A stretch of 64,000 nt of DNA, from the NCBI GenBank assembly GCA_003963455.1, contig RXJA01000019.1, positions 1-64,000 of the forward strand, read 5' to 3'. Made by a program: the position numbers and the translations under genes. The notes under the pieces are model-generated. The model was not told where the DNA came from. It saw nothing but the letters and a program-made list of their open reading frames with translations, and ran no database searches. Every line of letters starts with the position of its first letter. Positions within the stretch are counted from its first letter, which is position 1. Positions 25,846 through 33,445 of the stretch are shown piece after piece. Source of the DNA: Hyphomicrobiales bacterium (GTDB lineage Bacteria > Pseudomonadota > Alphaproteobacteria > Rhizobiales > Rhizobiaceae).

Positions 25846-26322
25846 ATGGCGATCAAGGACGTTGAAAAATATATCGACGAGCAAGGGCTCGTCCAAACGA
25901 GCGACGATGAATCGGAGAAACCTATCTACAGGAAGCCCGGTTTCGAGGGCATTCGAAGCTTTGGCGAAATGGAGCAGATTTTCAGCCGGTTTATCCGCGA
26001 GCATCGCGACGCCAAGCGGCTGAACCGCGCGCAGGTCGGCATGATGGTCGGTCTGCACGAGACGATCTTCGCGCGCTATGAACGGGCCTTCTCCAAACTG
26101 CAGGCGACACGGCTGATCCACCTTTGCGAGATCCTCGACTGTTCGCCGATCGAGATGATCCATGCGGCGGCACCCCACTTCTTCGGCGAAAGCCGCAAGG
26201 AAGCCGACGACAAGCTGAAGCTCATGCTGCGCATACTGGACATGCCGGCATCGACGGCATCCAGCCTTCTCAGCATGATCGAGGGATTGGTCGGAGAAGG
26301 TGATCGCTCGGGTTCGGCATAA
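25846..26322 (+). CDS. Xre-family transcriptional regulator
   Basis: 158 residues. A helix-turn-helix of the Xre/Cro type occupies about 45-100 (FIREHRDAKRLNRAQVGMMV, GLHETIFARYERAFSKLQ, RLIHLCEILDCSPIEMI). The C-terminal helix may dimerise. It lies 181 bp after the virC2-like gene on the same strand and ahead of the first copy of the dispersed three-hairpin repeat. It is likely to control the oriT-proximal transcript or the leading-region genes; no target site is evident. Confidence 0.8.
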   Translation: MAIKDVEKYIDEQGLVQTSDDESEKPIYRKPGFEGIRSFGEMEQIFSRFIREHRDAKRLNRAQVGMMVGLHETIFARYERAFSKLQATRLIHLCEILDCSPIEMIHAAAPHFFGESRKEADDKLKLMLRILDMPASTASSLLSMIEGLVGEGDRSGSA

Positions 26323-26343
26323 GAGCCGCAGAGCCAAGCCGTT

Positions 26344-26455
26344 GATTGGGGCGTCGCGAGAAGGATCGTCACCGGGGGCCGAGACGGCGAAGCCGGCTCG
26401 AGGAGCGGCGGTACGCCGCGAGTAGAGCCTGGCCGCCCAGGCGGCTCGCCCAATC
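26344..26455. repeat. Three-hairpin dispersed repeat, copy A
   Basis: First of three related copies (others at 28820-28923 and 33669-33790), all in the same orientation. The core runs from GATCGTCACCG (26364 on) through a hairpin CGAG-A-CGGC/GCCG-G-CTCG, then GCGGCG gta CGCCGC at about 26405-26419, then GCCTGG/CCAGGC at 26428-26443. An outer stem GATTGGGGCG/CGCCCAATC closes the element. The arms differ between copies but pairing is kept. It lies between xre and the WGR gene, both on the plus strand. Confidence 0.8.
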
Positions 26456-26554
26456 GGTCGCCACGTCGGAAACATCAGCACTGTGAATCGATGACGTCGG
26501 ATCGATTCATCGAACTCGTTGGACGAAGTCGTCGTCATTCGCGAATGTTGCGTG

Positions 26555-26806
26555 ATGCCGACAAACGCTGCGACACATCTTCACCGAATCGAACCAGCGC
26601 TCAACATGGCACGGTACTATTGCCTGTCGATGGCGCCGAGCTTGTTCGGCGACATATGTGTCGTACGGGAGTGGGGGAGGATCGGGCGGAGGGGCCGTAT
26701 CCGCATCGACTTTTATGGAGAAGCGGAAGAGGCGCACGCGGCTCGCGCAGCGATTGAGCATGCGAAAAGGCGACGTGGCTATCGAGATGCACCGGCGAGC
26801 GATTGA
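26555..26806 (+). CDS. WGR-domain protein
   Basis: 83 residues comprising almost only a WGR domain: LNMARYYCLSMAPSLFGDIC, VVREWGRIGRRGRIRIDFYG and the terminal EHAKRRRGYRDA. The WGR fold binds DNA or nucleic acids and is usually part of larger proteins (PARPs, MolR), but stand-alone WGR proteins are common in rhizobial plasmids. The ATG at 26555 removes 12 upstream residues without family resemblance. It is one of the few plus-strand genes in the leading region. Function unknown. Confidence 0.75.
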   Translation: MPTNAATHLHRIEPALNMARYYCLSMAPSLFGDICVVREWGRIGRRGRIRIDFYGEAEEAHAARAAIEHAKRRRGYRDAPASD

Positions 26807-26840
26807 CCCCGAGCGCCGAATCCAAGGGTTTATGGACTGC

Positions 26841-26882
26841 AAGAAAATAGGCCCCCGCCGAATACTGACCCGGCGCGGGCCT
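26841..26882 (-). terminator. Hairpin terminator after the 88-residue gene
   Basis: A 12-bp stem with one C-C mismatch (26849-26860 with 26871-26882) encloses a 10-base loop. On the minus strand it is followed by ATTTTCTT. It begins 15 bp past the stop of the minus-strand gene at 26897-27163 and so probably ends that transcript. Confidence 0.7.
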
Positions 26883-26896
26883 CGTGTGGCAACCGG

Positions 26897-27163
26897 TCAG
26901 CGTCTTGCGCCTTCGGCGGCGAGCTTCACGGCGACATCTTCCGCGAGCGGCATGAAGTCGTATCCTTCGGCGAGGGTTGCCGCATGCAGGGCGGCGAGAG
27001 TGTCGAACTCCCGATCGTAGGTGCCGAGCCATAGTGCCGGGTCGTCGGTCACCTCGTGAGGGAAGGCCTGAAGGAAGAAGGTCCGCAGCGGCGGATCGTA
27101 GCCGATGATGGCGTCGGGGTCTGAGCGGCCCTTGCCGGTGACGGTGATGGTGTAGCGGCTCAT
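26897..27163 (-). CDS. Conserved plasmid protein of unknown function, 88 residues
   Basis: Begins SRYTITVTGKGRSDPDAIIG, continues RTFFLQAFPHEVTDDPALWL and GTYDREFDTLAALHAATLAE. It looks like a compact alpha/beta protein. I recall similar small proteins encoded beside DUF736 genes in rhizobial plasmids, but no named domain. AGGAGG lies just before the start on the minus strand. It is separated from DUF736 by a strong hairpin and followed by a terminator, so it is probably expressed as a single gene. Confidence 0.65.
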   Translation of the reverse strand: MSRYTITVTGKGRSDPDAIIGYDPPLRTFFLQAFPHEVTDDPALWLGTYDREFDTLAALHAATLAEGYDFMPLAEDVAVKLAAEGARR

Positions 27164-27188
27164 GGAAACCTCCTGATTTCTGAAGAGG

Positions 27189-27217
27189 AAGGGGCCGGCC
27201 TGTTCGACCGGCCCCTT
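27189..27217 (-). terminator. Hairpin after the DUF736 gene
   Basis: AAGGGGCCGG at 27189-27198 pairs perfectly with CCGGCCCCTT at 27208-27217 around a 9-base loop, starting 5 bp after the DUF736 stop on the minus strand. The tail (CCTCTTC) has few T residues, so termination may be partial. The same design (GC-rich stem between minus-strand genes) recurs at 26849, 39347 and 41353. Confidence 0.6.
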
Positions 27218-27221
27218 GAGC

Positions 27222-27545
27222 TCACTGCGGGTTGTTCCAGAGGATGACCTTCTTGTTTTCGTCGCCGCCCGGCGCGGGAGCGAGATTGCCGAAGATCACG
27301 CCGATCTCAGGGGCTTCCAGCTTGACCGAGAGGTATTCCTCGCCGGAGCGCTGCGAGACGCGGTTCCAGCCCGCGCCGATCTCGAAGCCCGTGCGCTTGT
27401 TGACGATCCGGTAGTCGGGGGCGTCCTCGCGCGACTTGTTGGTGTTGGGGATCAGGGTGATCGGGGCGTTGACCCGGAGCGTGGCGAAGACGCCTTCCAT
27501 CGAGCCGTCGGACTTCTGGGTGAGGTTAGCGATCGTGGTGGCCAT
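27222..27545 (-). CDS. DUF736 family protein
   Basis: 107 residues, clearly DUF736: TTIANLTQKSDGSMEGVFAT, then INLIPNTNKS-like APITLIPNTNKSREDAPDYR, and GAGWNRVSQRSGEEYLSVKL. DUF736 proteins are small, nearly all-beta proteins found almost exclusively on plasmids and integrative elements of Alphaproteobacteria, with no proven function. AGGAGAAGCACC precedes the ATG at 27545. Upstream on the same strand lies an unusually structured leader (27565-27743). A decayed second copy of the gene lies at about 27970-28066 on the opposite strand. Confidence 0.92.
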   Translation of the reverse strand: MATTIANLTQKSDGSMEGVFATLRVNAPITLIPNTNKSREDAPDYRIVNKRTGFEIGAGWNRVSQRSGEEYLSVKLEAPEIGVIFGNLAPAPGGDENKKVILWNNPQ

Positions 27546-27564
27546 GGTGCTTCTCCTTAGGTTG

Positions 27565-27743
27565 CATCGGGACCATTCCCGATGGCGCCAAAGGAGAGGG
27601 CCGTCCTGCTGCGGTCATCTCGGCGAAAATTCTGGAAAATTCTATTTGCCGAAAAACCGCGGGCAGGCCTTCGCCTGCCCGCAAGCAAAAGAACCGAAAT
27701 CGAATTTTCCTGAATATTCGCCGAGTGTACCCCCAACGGGGGT
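27565..27743 (-). promoter_or_regulatory. Long palindromic leader upstream of DUF736
   Basis: Four nested or adjacent inverted repeats fill this stretch. Nearest the gene is CATCGGGA/TCCCGATG (27565-27584). A 24-bp repeat with only two mismatches (27619-27642 with 27702-27725) encloses a perfect 10-bp stem with a four-base loop (27659-27668 with 27673-27682). ACCCCC/GGGGGT follows at 27729-27743. On the minus strand the 10-bp stem is followed by GGTTTTTC, as in an intrinsic terminator, although it precedes the gene. Possible roles are an attenuating leader, a MITE-like insertion, or a hairpin promoter or primer site that works on the single transferred strand. Confidence 0.6.
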
Positions 27744-27969
27744 TGATCGCACAAAGCAGGCGGTCGTCTACAAAGGCGACATGAAACGGGAATGGTCCGG
27801 GATGCGGCCAACGGAGAACGCCCTGCGCCGCCATCGCTTGCCTGCACCACGGCGACCAACGTCTCGCTAGAGGGTGCCGCAACTGCCGCTCCGGTCACCT
27901 CCTGAAACCAGCCGTATCGCCCAACTCCAACAAGTCGCGTGAGGGCGCTGGCCACAAGCGTATGGCCGG

Positions 27970-28066
27970 GATGCGCTCGGGAATCGGGATCGGTGCTGGC
28001 CGCAACCCGGATGTTGTGACGCTCCGGAGAGGAATACCTCTCGGTCAAGCTGGAAACGCCAACGTC
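27970..28066 (+). pseudogene. Decayed DUF736 fragment
   Basis: On the plus strand IGAGRNP at about 27990-28010 and, after a one-base shift, SGEEYLSVKLETP (28024-28062) match the DUF736 stretch EIGAGWNRVSQRSGEEYLSV encoded on the minus strand at 27222-27545. Nothing of the N- or C-terminal thirds is recognisable. It is a frameshifted internal fragment in inverted orientation relative to the intact gene, evidence of an old duplication or of recombination with another plasmid. Confidence 0.6.
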
Positions 28067-28222
28067 GCGGGGTTTTCAGTCCTCGGTTCCGCTTTGGCGG
28101 CAAGTTGACACGGCAGGCTCGTCCTCCGGAGCGTCCTGCCGAGCGTCAGGGGATCGGTCGAACAGGCCAGCCCTGCCTTCGTCAGACATCAGGGGTGTGC
28201 AAGCGCGAACGCACAGCGTCCT

Positions 28223-28756
28223 TCATACCGGCAATGCCAGCCGCTCGTCCGGCGTCATACGAGCCTCGATCTGCCGGCGAACATCCGGGCCGGCATGACG
28301 AAGCATCGCGCGCCAATCATCCGTGCCGTAGGCTGTGGCTATGCTACCTCTCGCCATGTCGTAGATCACGCAAGGCTTGTTCACCATCGCCAGGCGCAGC
28401 ACATTGAGGCAGGTGCCGGGGCACATCCCATCCCAGACCATGAGCCCGAAGTCGGCTCGTCGGGCCATCTCGCGATCCTTTGGCGCATGAGCTTCAAATC
28501 CGCGAGCGCCGGCGGATGGTGGAACAGGGTACACCGCCCAGTCGCCGAGATTGTTGCGCGGGATATCGGCGGCGCAGAAGACGCCGACATGCTCGTAGTT
28601 GTAGCCCGCAAGCAGCCCCTGCATCTCGGCGTCTGCTCCCGGCGCATCACCGATCAGCACGCCGTGCTCGGCAGTGACGATCGCGCCGATGCGCGCGATC
28701 GCGGGTTCGGGCAGTTCGTAGATGTCGCGTGAGCCGCCCAAAAATATCATCGCCAT
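28223..28756 (-). CDS. SLOG-like Rossmann-fold protein
   Basis: 177 residues. The start IFLGGSRDIYELPEPAIARI, VLIGDAPGADAEMQGLLAGY, the C-terminal FGLMVWDGMCPGTCLNVLRL and KPCVIYD follow a widespread family of small nucleotide- or ligand-binding Rossmann proteins that I place in the SLOG/DprA-like superfamily, by motif order from memory. Related SLOG domains bind nucleotide signals or DNA. The function here is unknown. Repeat copy B lies 64 bp upstream of its start. Another SLOG-superfamily gene (DUF2493) lies 1.2 kb away, beyond a toxin-antitoxin pair. Confidence 0.7.
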   Translation of the reverse strand: MAMIFLGGSRDIYELPEPAIARIGAIVTAEHGVLIGDAPGADAEMQGLLAGYNYEHVGVFCAADIPRNNLGDWAVYPVPPSAGARGFEAHAPKDREMARRADFGLMVWDGMCPGTCLNVLRLAMVNKPCVIYDMARGSIATAYGTDDWRAMLRHAGPDVRRQIEARMTPDERLALPV

Positions 28757-28819
28757 GGTCGCTCCCTTTCTCTCATATCAACCGCTCCGGCCCCAGCTCT
28801 CCTCCTCCTCTCCCGCGCG

Positions 28820-28923
28820 CGGGATCGTCACCGAAGGCCGAGACGGCGCAGCCGGCTCGGGGAGCGGCGGCAAGCCGCGACTAGAGCCCGGCCGGCCGCA
28901 GGCCGGCGCGCCCGGATCCCGCT
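28820..28923. repeat. Three-hairpin dispersed repeat, copy B
   Basis: Closed by a perfect outer stem GCGGGATC/GATCCCGC (28820-28827 with 28916-28923). Inside are CCGAG-A-CGGC gca GCCG-G-CTCGG (about 28839-28861), GCGGC/GCCGC (28865-28879) and GCCGGCC gca GGCCGGC (28892-28908). Copies A and C share about 80 percent of the core with changes that keep pairing. On the minus strand it lies upstream of the SLOG-like gene and 27 bp past the end of the GNAT gene. Confidence 0.82.
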
Positions 28924-28950
28924 GTTGCTGACGCGGCTACGCGTCGCGAG

Positions 28951-29460
28951 TTAGTGGCTTATGTCGGCCAGCCAGAGGCGTACGTCCTCGATCGAACGCA
29001 TGAGCACCGACGGATTGTCCCGCGCTGGAATGAAACCCCAGCTCTGCCAGTAGCGTTCGGCCTCCCTATCGATGGCCCTGCCGATGATGGCGCGGCCGCC
29101 GACGATGCCCGCGCCGGCGATGCAGCGATGGAGCGCATCCTTGACCAGGCCGCTGCCGATGCCTTGCCCGGCATAGCGGTGATCGACGGCGAGCTGGCCG
29201 ATCAGCAGGCAAGGGATCGGGTCGGGTGGCCGCCCGGTCCGGACCGCGCGCGGCGCGCTGTTCGGCTGGATAACGCTCGGCGCGAGACCGTAGTAACCGA
29301 CGACCGTTCCTTCGTCGTGAACGACCAGGACGCGCGTGAAGCCGCGGGCCTGGTTCGTTCGCGCAAAGCCCACCAGCCATGCGTTGAGCGCCGGCTTGCC
29401 GCAATCGAAAGTGTCGAGGCGGTGCGCGTCATCGAGGAGTTCAATGCCGGAAAGCGCCAC
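28951..29460 (-). CDS. GNAT acetyltransferase toxin (TacT-like)
   Basis: 169 residues with the GNAT fold: FDCGKPALNAWLVGFARTNQ at the start, VVGYYGLAPSVI, the acetyl-CoA loop LAVDHRYAGQGIGSGLVKDA and the C-terminal YWQSWGFIPA. Proteins of this type paired with DUF1778 antitoxins acetylate charged tRNA and stop translation. The start is a GTG at 29460 immediately after the antitoxin stop, so the two are coupled. It is the toxin of a plasmid-maintenance pair in the leading region. Confidence 0.9.
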   Translation of the reverse strand: MALSGIELLDDAHRLDTFDCGKPALNAWLVGFARTNQARGFTRVLVVHDEGTVVGYYGLAPSVIQPNSAPRAVRTGRPPDPIPCLLIGQLAVDHRYAGQGIGSGLVKDALHRCIAGAGIVGGRAIIGRAIDREAERYWQSWGFIPARDNPSVLMRSIEDVRLWLADISH

Positions 29461-29745
29461 CTAGCGATCCCAGGGCGCGGAGCGGCGCAGCCGCTCGGCC
29501 GCCTTTGGCGGCGGTGCGGCCGCGGGGGCGGAGATCGCCTGCATGAAGGCATCATAGGCCTCCGGAGACACGCGGATGACGGTTTCGTTGAGGATAGCCG
29601 CCTGCGCCTCGTGGAGTGCTGCGCGACGCATGAACTCCGTGCGCGACAGGCCGAGCAACTCCGCGCCGCGGTCGATGATGGTGAGATCATCGTCGCGAAA
29701 CCGCATCGAGACAGGTGTTTCTTTCCTCGGGGCTGTGGTGGCCAT
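29461..29745 (-). CDS. DUF1778 ribbon-helix-helix antitoxin
   Basis: 94 residues starting MATTAPRKETPVSMRFRDDD; the ribbon-helix-helix follows (DLTIIDRGAELLGLSRTEFM), and the C-terminal tail that covers the toxin ends in AAERLRRSAPWDR. I chose the ATG at 29745 because the family begins here; a longer frame to 29925 has no family match. A 14-bp perfect palindrome lies 20 bp upstream, a probable autoregulatory operator. Confidence 0.88.
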   Translation of the reverse strand: MATTAPRKETPVSMRFRDDDLTIIDRGAELLGLSRTEFMRRAALHEAQAAILNETVIRVSPEAYDAFMQAISAPAAAPPPKAAERLRRSAPWDR

Positions 29746-29764
29746 GGCGCGCTCCTGTGCTGCG

Positions 29765-29778
29765 GACGTATATACGTC
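29765..29778. promoter_or_regulatory. Operator palindrome of the GNAT/DUF1778 pair
   Basis: GACGTATATACGTC is a perfect 14-bp palindrome 20 bp upstream of the antitoxin start, where the ribbon-helix-helix antitoxin is expected to bind and repress its own operon. The TATA-rich centre could also overlap the -10 element. Confidence 0.65.
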
Positions 29779-29921
29779 AATGTAACGCGGATCGCAATAC
29801 ACCAGAGTGGTGATGCGATTCCGCCGTGTCGATGCGATCATGGACGCGGACTGCGCCGCATCGCGCGTGGGCGAAACCGGCCGCGAGCGGCCGGGTTCGA
29901 TGACGTAGGAAGGATCGGCAC

Positions 29922-30863
29922 TCACGCGCCGGCCTCCGTGAAGCGCCAGACCGGGATGCCGAGGCGGCGGGCCTTGTCGGCGAGATTCTGGGTGATACCG
30001 GAGCCAGGGAAGACGATCAGGCCGTAAGGCATGACCGAGAGCAGCTGGTCGTTGCGGCGGAAGGGTGCGGCCTTGGCATGGCGGTTCCAGTCCGGCTTGA
30101 AGGCGATCTGCGTGACCTTGCGGTTCTCGGCCCAGCAGGCGGCGACGCGCTCGGCGCCGCGCGGGCTGCCGCCGTGCAGCAGCACCATGTCGGGGTGCTT
30201 TTCGCGGGCCTTGTCGAGCGCGTCCCAGATCCGGTCATGCTCGTTGCACTCGAGCCCGCCGGCGAAGGCGATCCTGGTGCCGGCGGGGACCAGCACCTCG
30301 GTCTCGGCGCGACGGCGCGCGGCGAGGAAGTCGCGGGAATCGATCACCGCCGACGTCATCGCCTGGTGGCTGACCTTGGAGCCAGTGCGGGGGCGCCATG
30401 CCGAGCCGGTTTGCGCCTCGTAGAGGTCCGCGGCCTCATCGCGCATGATTTCGAGGACGTTGCGGCGCTCGATATAGGTAATGCCTTCGGCCGTCAGCCG
30501 CTCCAGCTCGACGGACTTCACCTCGGAGCCGTCCTGCTCATTCTGACTCGATCGCTGCGCCTCCTCGTTGCGGTCGAGATCGCGGGCGATGCGCTCGGCG
30601 GCACGATGGAAGACGTTGGTGAAGGACCAGAGCAGGTTGTCGAGGTCGGGCTCGAGCCTGGTGTCGCCGAGCATGCCGGCAAAGGTCTCGACGATCCCGG
30701 CGAGGCCGGCCCGGATCACGCACTCATCGGGCAGCGGCCGGGGATCGGGCTCGTCCTGATGCGGGCGGTGGCCGTACATCTGCAGTTCCAGGATGACACG
30801 GTCGGTCGGCGAGGAGGCGTGGTAAGGCTCGTAGGCGTCATCGAAGGGAAGCTCGTAAGTCAT
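29922..30863 (-). CDS. DUF2493 (SLOG-superfamily) protein
   Basis: 313 residues. The N-terminal 170 residues are acidic and helical (YEPYHASSPTDRVILELQMY, RAGLAGIVETFAGMLGDTRL). The C-terminal part is the DUF2493 Rossmann domain: TRIAFAGGLECNEHDRIWDA, DMVLLHGGSPRGAERVAACW, QIAFKPDWNRHAKAAPFRRN and GLIVFPGSGITQNLADKARR. DUF2493 belongs to the SLOG nucleotide-binding group; its partner ligand is unknown. The start at 30863 begins the family pattern MTYELPFDDAYEPY. Upstream is a long GC-rich hairpin region (30903-31080). Confidence 0.85.
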   Translation of the reverse strand: MTYELPFDDAYEPYHASSPTDRVILELQMYGHRPHQDEPDPRPLPDECVIRAGLAGIVETFAGMLGDTRLEPDLDNLLWSFTNVFHRAAERIARDLDRNEEAQRSSQNEQDGSEVKSVELERLTAEGITYIERRNVLEIMRDEAADLYEAQTGSAWRPRTGSKVSHQAMTSAVIDSRDFLAARRRAETEVLVPAGTRIAFAGGLECNEHDRIWDALDKAREKHPDMVLLHGGSPRGAERVAACWAENRKVTQIAFKPDWNRHAKAAPFRRNDQLLSVMPYGLIVFPGSGITQNLADKARRLGIPVWRFTEAGA

Positions 30864-30902
30864 GGCGGTCTCCGTCGGCTGTGGCCGCGCCGATCGCGGC
30901 CT

Positions 30903-31080
30903 GACAGCGAAACCCGGCCGCGCCGCGGGCGCGGCCGCACCGAAGGCCGGAGCGAAGCGGAGGACGGCGCAGCCGTTGCGGCCGTGACCGCGGGGTGGCA
31001 GGGATCGCCTCTCGGGCAGGCCGCGGGCGCGGCCTCTCCGCCGGGCCGCCGCCATGCCGGCGGGCCTTCCGCCGACGCCG
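30903..31080. repeat. GC-rich hairpin region upstream of the DUF2493 gene
   Basis: The 245 bp between the DUF2493 start and the next relic hold no gene. A perfect 10-bp repeat CGGCCGCGCC/GGCGCGGCCG surrounds GCG at about 30918-30940. It is followed by CACCGAAGGCCG and, after an insertion of about 13 bases, GACGGCGCAGCCG. This resembles the core of the three-hairpin repeat (copies A-C) in the same orientation and may be a degenerate fourth copy. Confidence 0.4.
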
Positions 31081-31108
31081 CCCCTGCCCGCCTGCCGGCT
31101 TCGGCCAT

Positions 31109-31480
31109 TCAGCCGGACGGGGGCAAGAGACCGGCATCGTCCGGGACGAGTTGGTCCCGTAGCCACGCAACGAGCGAGCCGGAGCGAGATGCCGCAGATC
31201 GTCGTTGAAGTCGCCGAGATGCGGCCGCAACGCAAGTGCTGCGATCCCGGCCTCGCCGGCGCGCCGACCGAGCCGCTCGATTCCGTGCCGGCCGGCGGCG
31301 GCATCGGCCGCGACGTAGAGGCGACGGCAGCCGGGTGGGAAGGACAGGCTCGGAGGTGCTTGGCCGAGTGGTGGCGGCCACCGGCAAGTTCAGCATCACC
31401 GTCCGGAGCGACGCCATCCTCTCGAGACCTTTGCCGGCGCCCACTGAGCTACCGTTCGTAAGGCGGGTTGCGCTCCGGGG
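31109..31480 (-). pseudogene. Relic of the Toprim-domain gene
   Basis: On the minus strand, fragments match the C-terminal third of the intact Toprim protein at 33809-34843 in order but in changing frames: GAGKGLERMASL, then RRLYVAADAAAGRHGIERLG, LRPHLGDFNDDLRHLAPAR, and after a further shift LVAWLRDQLVPDDAGLLPP. At least two frameshifts are present and everything upstream is missing. The relic lies next to DUF1173, whereas the intact copy lies beyond SyrB-like, so the region contains parts of two related cassettes. Confidence 0.75.
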
Positions 31481-31486
31481 AAAGTC

Positions 31487-32728
31487 GTGACTCAATGCGG
31501 CCAGGGGATGCGGCGGCGACCCGGAGCTTTGGAGGTGCGACAGTTCAGGATCGGCGGTTCGCTCTACGGTGAGGATGCGCCCGAGCTTCAGGACGTTGTG
31601 GCGGCCGCGTACGAGCGGCACGAGCGGCCGTTGTGCATGTGCAGGGGCGACGGCCTGCCGATGTACATCGCGCGAATGGGCGGCCTTTACGCGATCAAGC
31701 GCATGCCGCTCAGCGGCGGCGAGCACGATCCGTCCTGCGCATCCTACGAGTCGCCCTACGAGCTCTCGGGGCTTGGCGCCCTGATGGGCAGCGCTATCCA
31801 GCTCGATCCGCAGAGCGGCATGGCGGCGCTGAGGCTGGATTTCAGCCTGTCGAGGATCGGCCGCCGCGCGGCCTCGACGCAATCCGGACCCGAAGCGGAC
31901 AGTGTTTCGGGCGAGGCGCGAAAACTGTCGCTGCGCGGGCTGCTGCACTATCTGTGGCACGAGGCCGAACTGACGATCTGGACGTCGCTGTGGGCGGGCA
32001 AGCGTCACTGGTGGAATGTGCAGTGGCATCTGCGCGAAGCCGCCAGGCAGATGATCGTCAAGGGCCGGCCGCTCGCTGAGACGCTCTATGTGCCGGAGGC
32101 GTTTCGAGCCGAACAGAGGGAGGCGATCGAGAAGCGCCGCGCGGAGGCGCTGGCGCCAATGGCGTCATCCGGGCCGGGGCCGCGCAAGCTGATGATCGTC
32201 GTCGGCGAGGTGAAGGATTTCGAGGCCGCCCGCGTCGGTCACAAGCTCGTCATTCGCCACATGCCGGGATTTCCCCTCATGGTCGACGACGACCTCTATC
32301 GTCGCCTGCGGACGCGCTTCGAGCGGGAGTTTTCTTTATGGGAGGCCGACGATCGCTCCCATCTCATGGCCATTACCACGTTCGGGCTCAATCCGGCCGG
32401 ACTGGCGGTGATCGAGGAGATCGCCGTGATGGTCGTCAGCGAAAACTGGATCCCCTACGACTCCATTCACGAGCGAAAGCTCGTCGACGCGCTCGCAAGA
32501 ATCCGGGACAAGAGCGTCAAGGGTCTGCGATACAACCTTGCGCCAGACCAGCCGATCGCAAACGCGATGGTGCAGCACCGGGGGCAGTCAACTGCACTCT
32601 ACATTGTCCCGACCGGAGCCGATGACAAGTTTGAACTCAGGCTGAAGGACATGATTGCCGCGCGCCCAGAGATCGGTTCCTGGGTGTGGCGGGTCAGCGA
32701 AGGCGAGATTCCGCCGCTCCAGCTTTAG
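31487..32728 (+). CDS. DUF1173 family protein
   Basis: 413 residues, DUF1173 by its start (FRIGGSLYGEDAPELQDVVA), a cysteine-containing region CMCRGDGLPMYIARMGGLYA, GGEHDPSCASYESPYELSGL and LLHYLWHEAELTIW. The cysteines and histidine (C-x-C, H-x3-C) could bind zinc. The function is not known to me; the family is confined largely to plasmids and conjugative elements. The GTG at 31487 and an ATG at 31508 are both possible starts. It is plus-strand, unlike most neighbours. Confidence 0.85.
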   Translation: MTQCGQGMRRRPGALEVRQFRIGGSLYGEDAPELQDVVAAAYERHERPLCMCRGDGLPMYIARMGGLYAIKRMPLSGGEHDPSCASYESPYELSGLGALMGSAIQLDPQSGMAALRLDFSLSRIGRRAASTQSGPEADSVSGEARKLSLRGLLHYLWHEAELTIWTSLWAGKRHWWNVQWHLREAARQMIVKGRPLAETLYVPEAFRAEQREAIEKRRAEALAPMASSGPGPRKLMIVVGEVKDFEAARVGHKLVIRHMPGFPLMVDDDLYRRLRTRFEREFSLWEADDRSHLMAITTFGLNPAGLAVIEEIAVMVVSENWIPYDSIHERKLVDALARIRDKSVKGLRYNLAPDQPIANAMVQHRGQSTALYIVPTGADDKFELRLKDMIAARPEIGSWVWRVSEGEIPPLQL

Positions 32729-32755
32729 GCCCAGCGCGATGACGCCCGACGTGAT

Positions 32756-33445
32756 CTATGCAAGACCCAGCCTGCTCTTCAGTTCCTCGTTTTCCTTGCG
32801 CAAGTGTTCAGCGAGCATCTTCTTGAGGCGCTTGTTCTCTTCCTCGAGCGCGACCAGGTCTTTCAACTCATCCCTTTCTGACGCGGGCGCCGCAGCCTTC
32901 TTCCACTGATAATAGGTCTGCTCGGATATCCCGGCCTGGCTGACGGCGCTCTTGCTGCTGGCGCCGCCGGCGATCGCCTTCTCGATCTGCGCAAGCTTTT
33001 GAGTACGTTCCTTCTCGGAATAGATCTTGCGCGGTGCCTTGACGGGAGCAGGTGAGATGGGTTCCGAGATGGCCGCCCTGGCGGCTTCCTTCGCAGCCGA
33101 GCGTTTCGGTTGCGCTTTCGCCGCCGGTTTTTGCCGCGCGGCCTTTTTCTTTGCTGCGACCGGCTCTGCTTTCGCAGGCGCCTCGGTCAGAGCTTGACTG
33201 GCTTCAGTTTGTTGAGGGTCGGCCATCGGCTGTTCCACTTGCGGTTTATTTCTATCGTCAGCATCGGGGCGCTTTGGATGAGAGTCAACAAGCCGACGAT
33301 CTGCAAGCTGCGCCTTCTCGGACTCTCTCGCTGCTTCGGCGGCAATAGTGGCGAGGTCGATATCACCCCAGATCGAGCGGTTTTGCTTCGCAGCGCACCT
33401 CTTGTGCTTGACCTCAACAATGAATGGCCTGGTCTGGCGCATCAT
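32756..33445 (-). CDS. SyrB-like regulator
   Basis: 229 residues. The N-terminus (MRQTRPFIVEVKHKRCAAKQ, NRSIWGDIDL) is typical of long SyrB-like plasmid proteins. A lysine- and alanine-rich linker follows. The C-terminal part has a transposase-like helix-turn-helix (SSKSAVSQAGISEQTYYQWK) and the coiled-coil end LVALEEENKRLKKMLAEHLR, ENEELKSRLGLA. SyrB of S. meliloti represses syrM; the role here is unknown. The ATG at 33445 has AAAGGA upstream and begins the conserved part; the frame is open to 33616 without resemblance. Confidence 0.75.
   Translation of the reverse strand: MMRQTRPFIVEVKHKRCAAKQNRSIWGDIDLATIAAEAARESEKAQLADRRLVDSHPKRPDADDRNKPQVEQPMADPQQTEASQALTEAPAKAEPVAAKKKAARQKPAAKAQPKRSAAKEAARAAISEPISPAPVKAPRKIYSEKERTQKLAQIEKAIAGGASSKSAVSQAGISEQTYYQWKKAAAPASERDELKDLVALEEENKRLKKMLAEHLRKENEELKSRLGLA

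Noticed and set aside
30078-31208. 376-residue open frame on the plus strand
   Set aside because: It is antisense to DUF2493 and runs into the GC-rich hairpin region; DUF2493 motifs on the other strand are clear.
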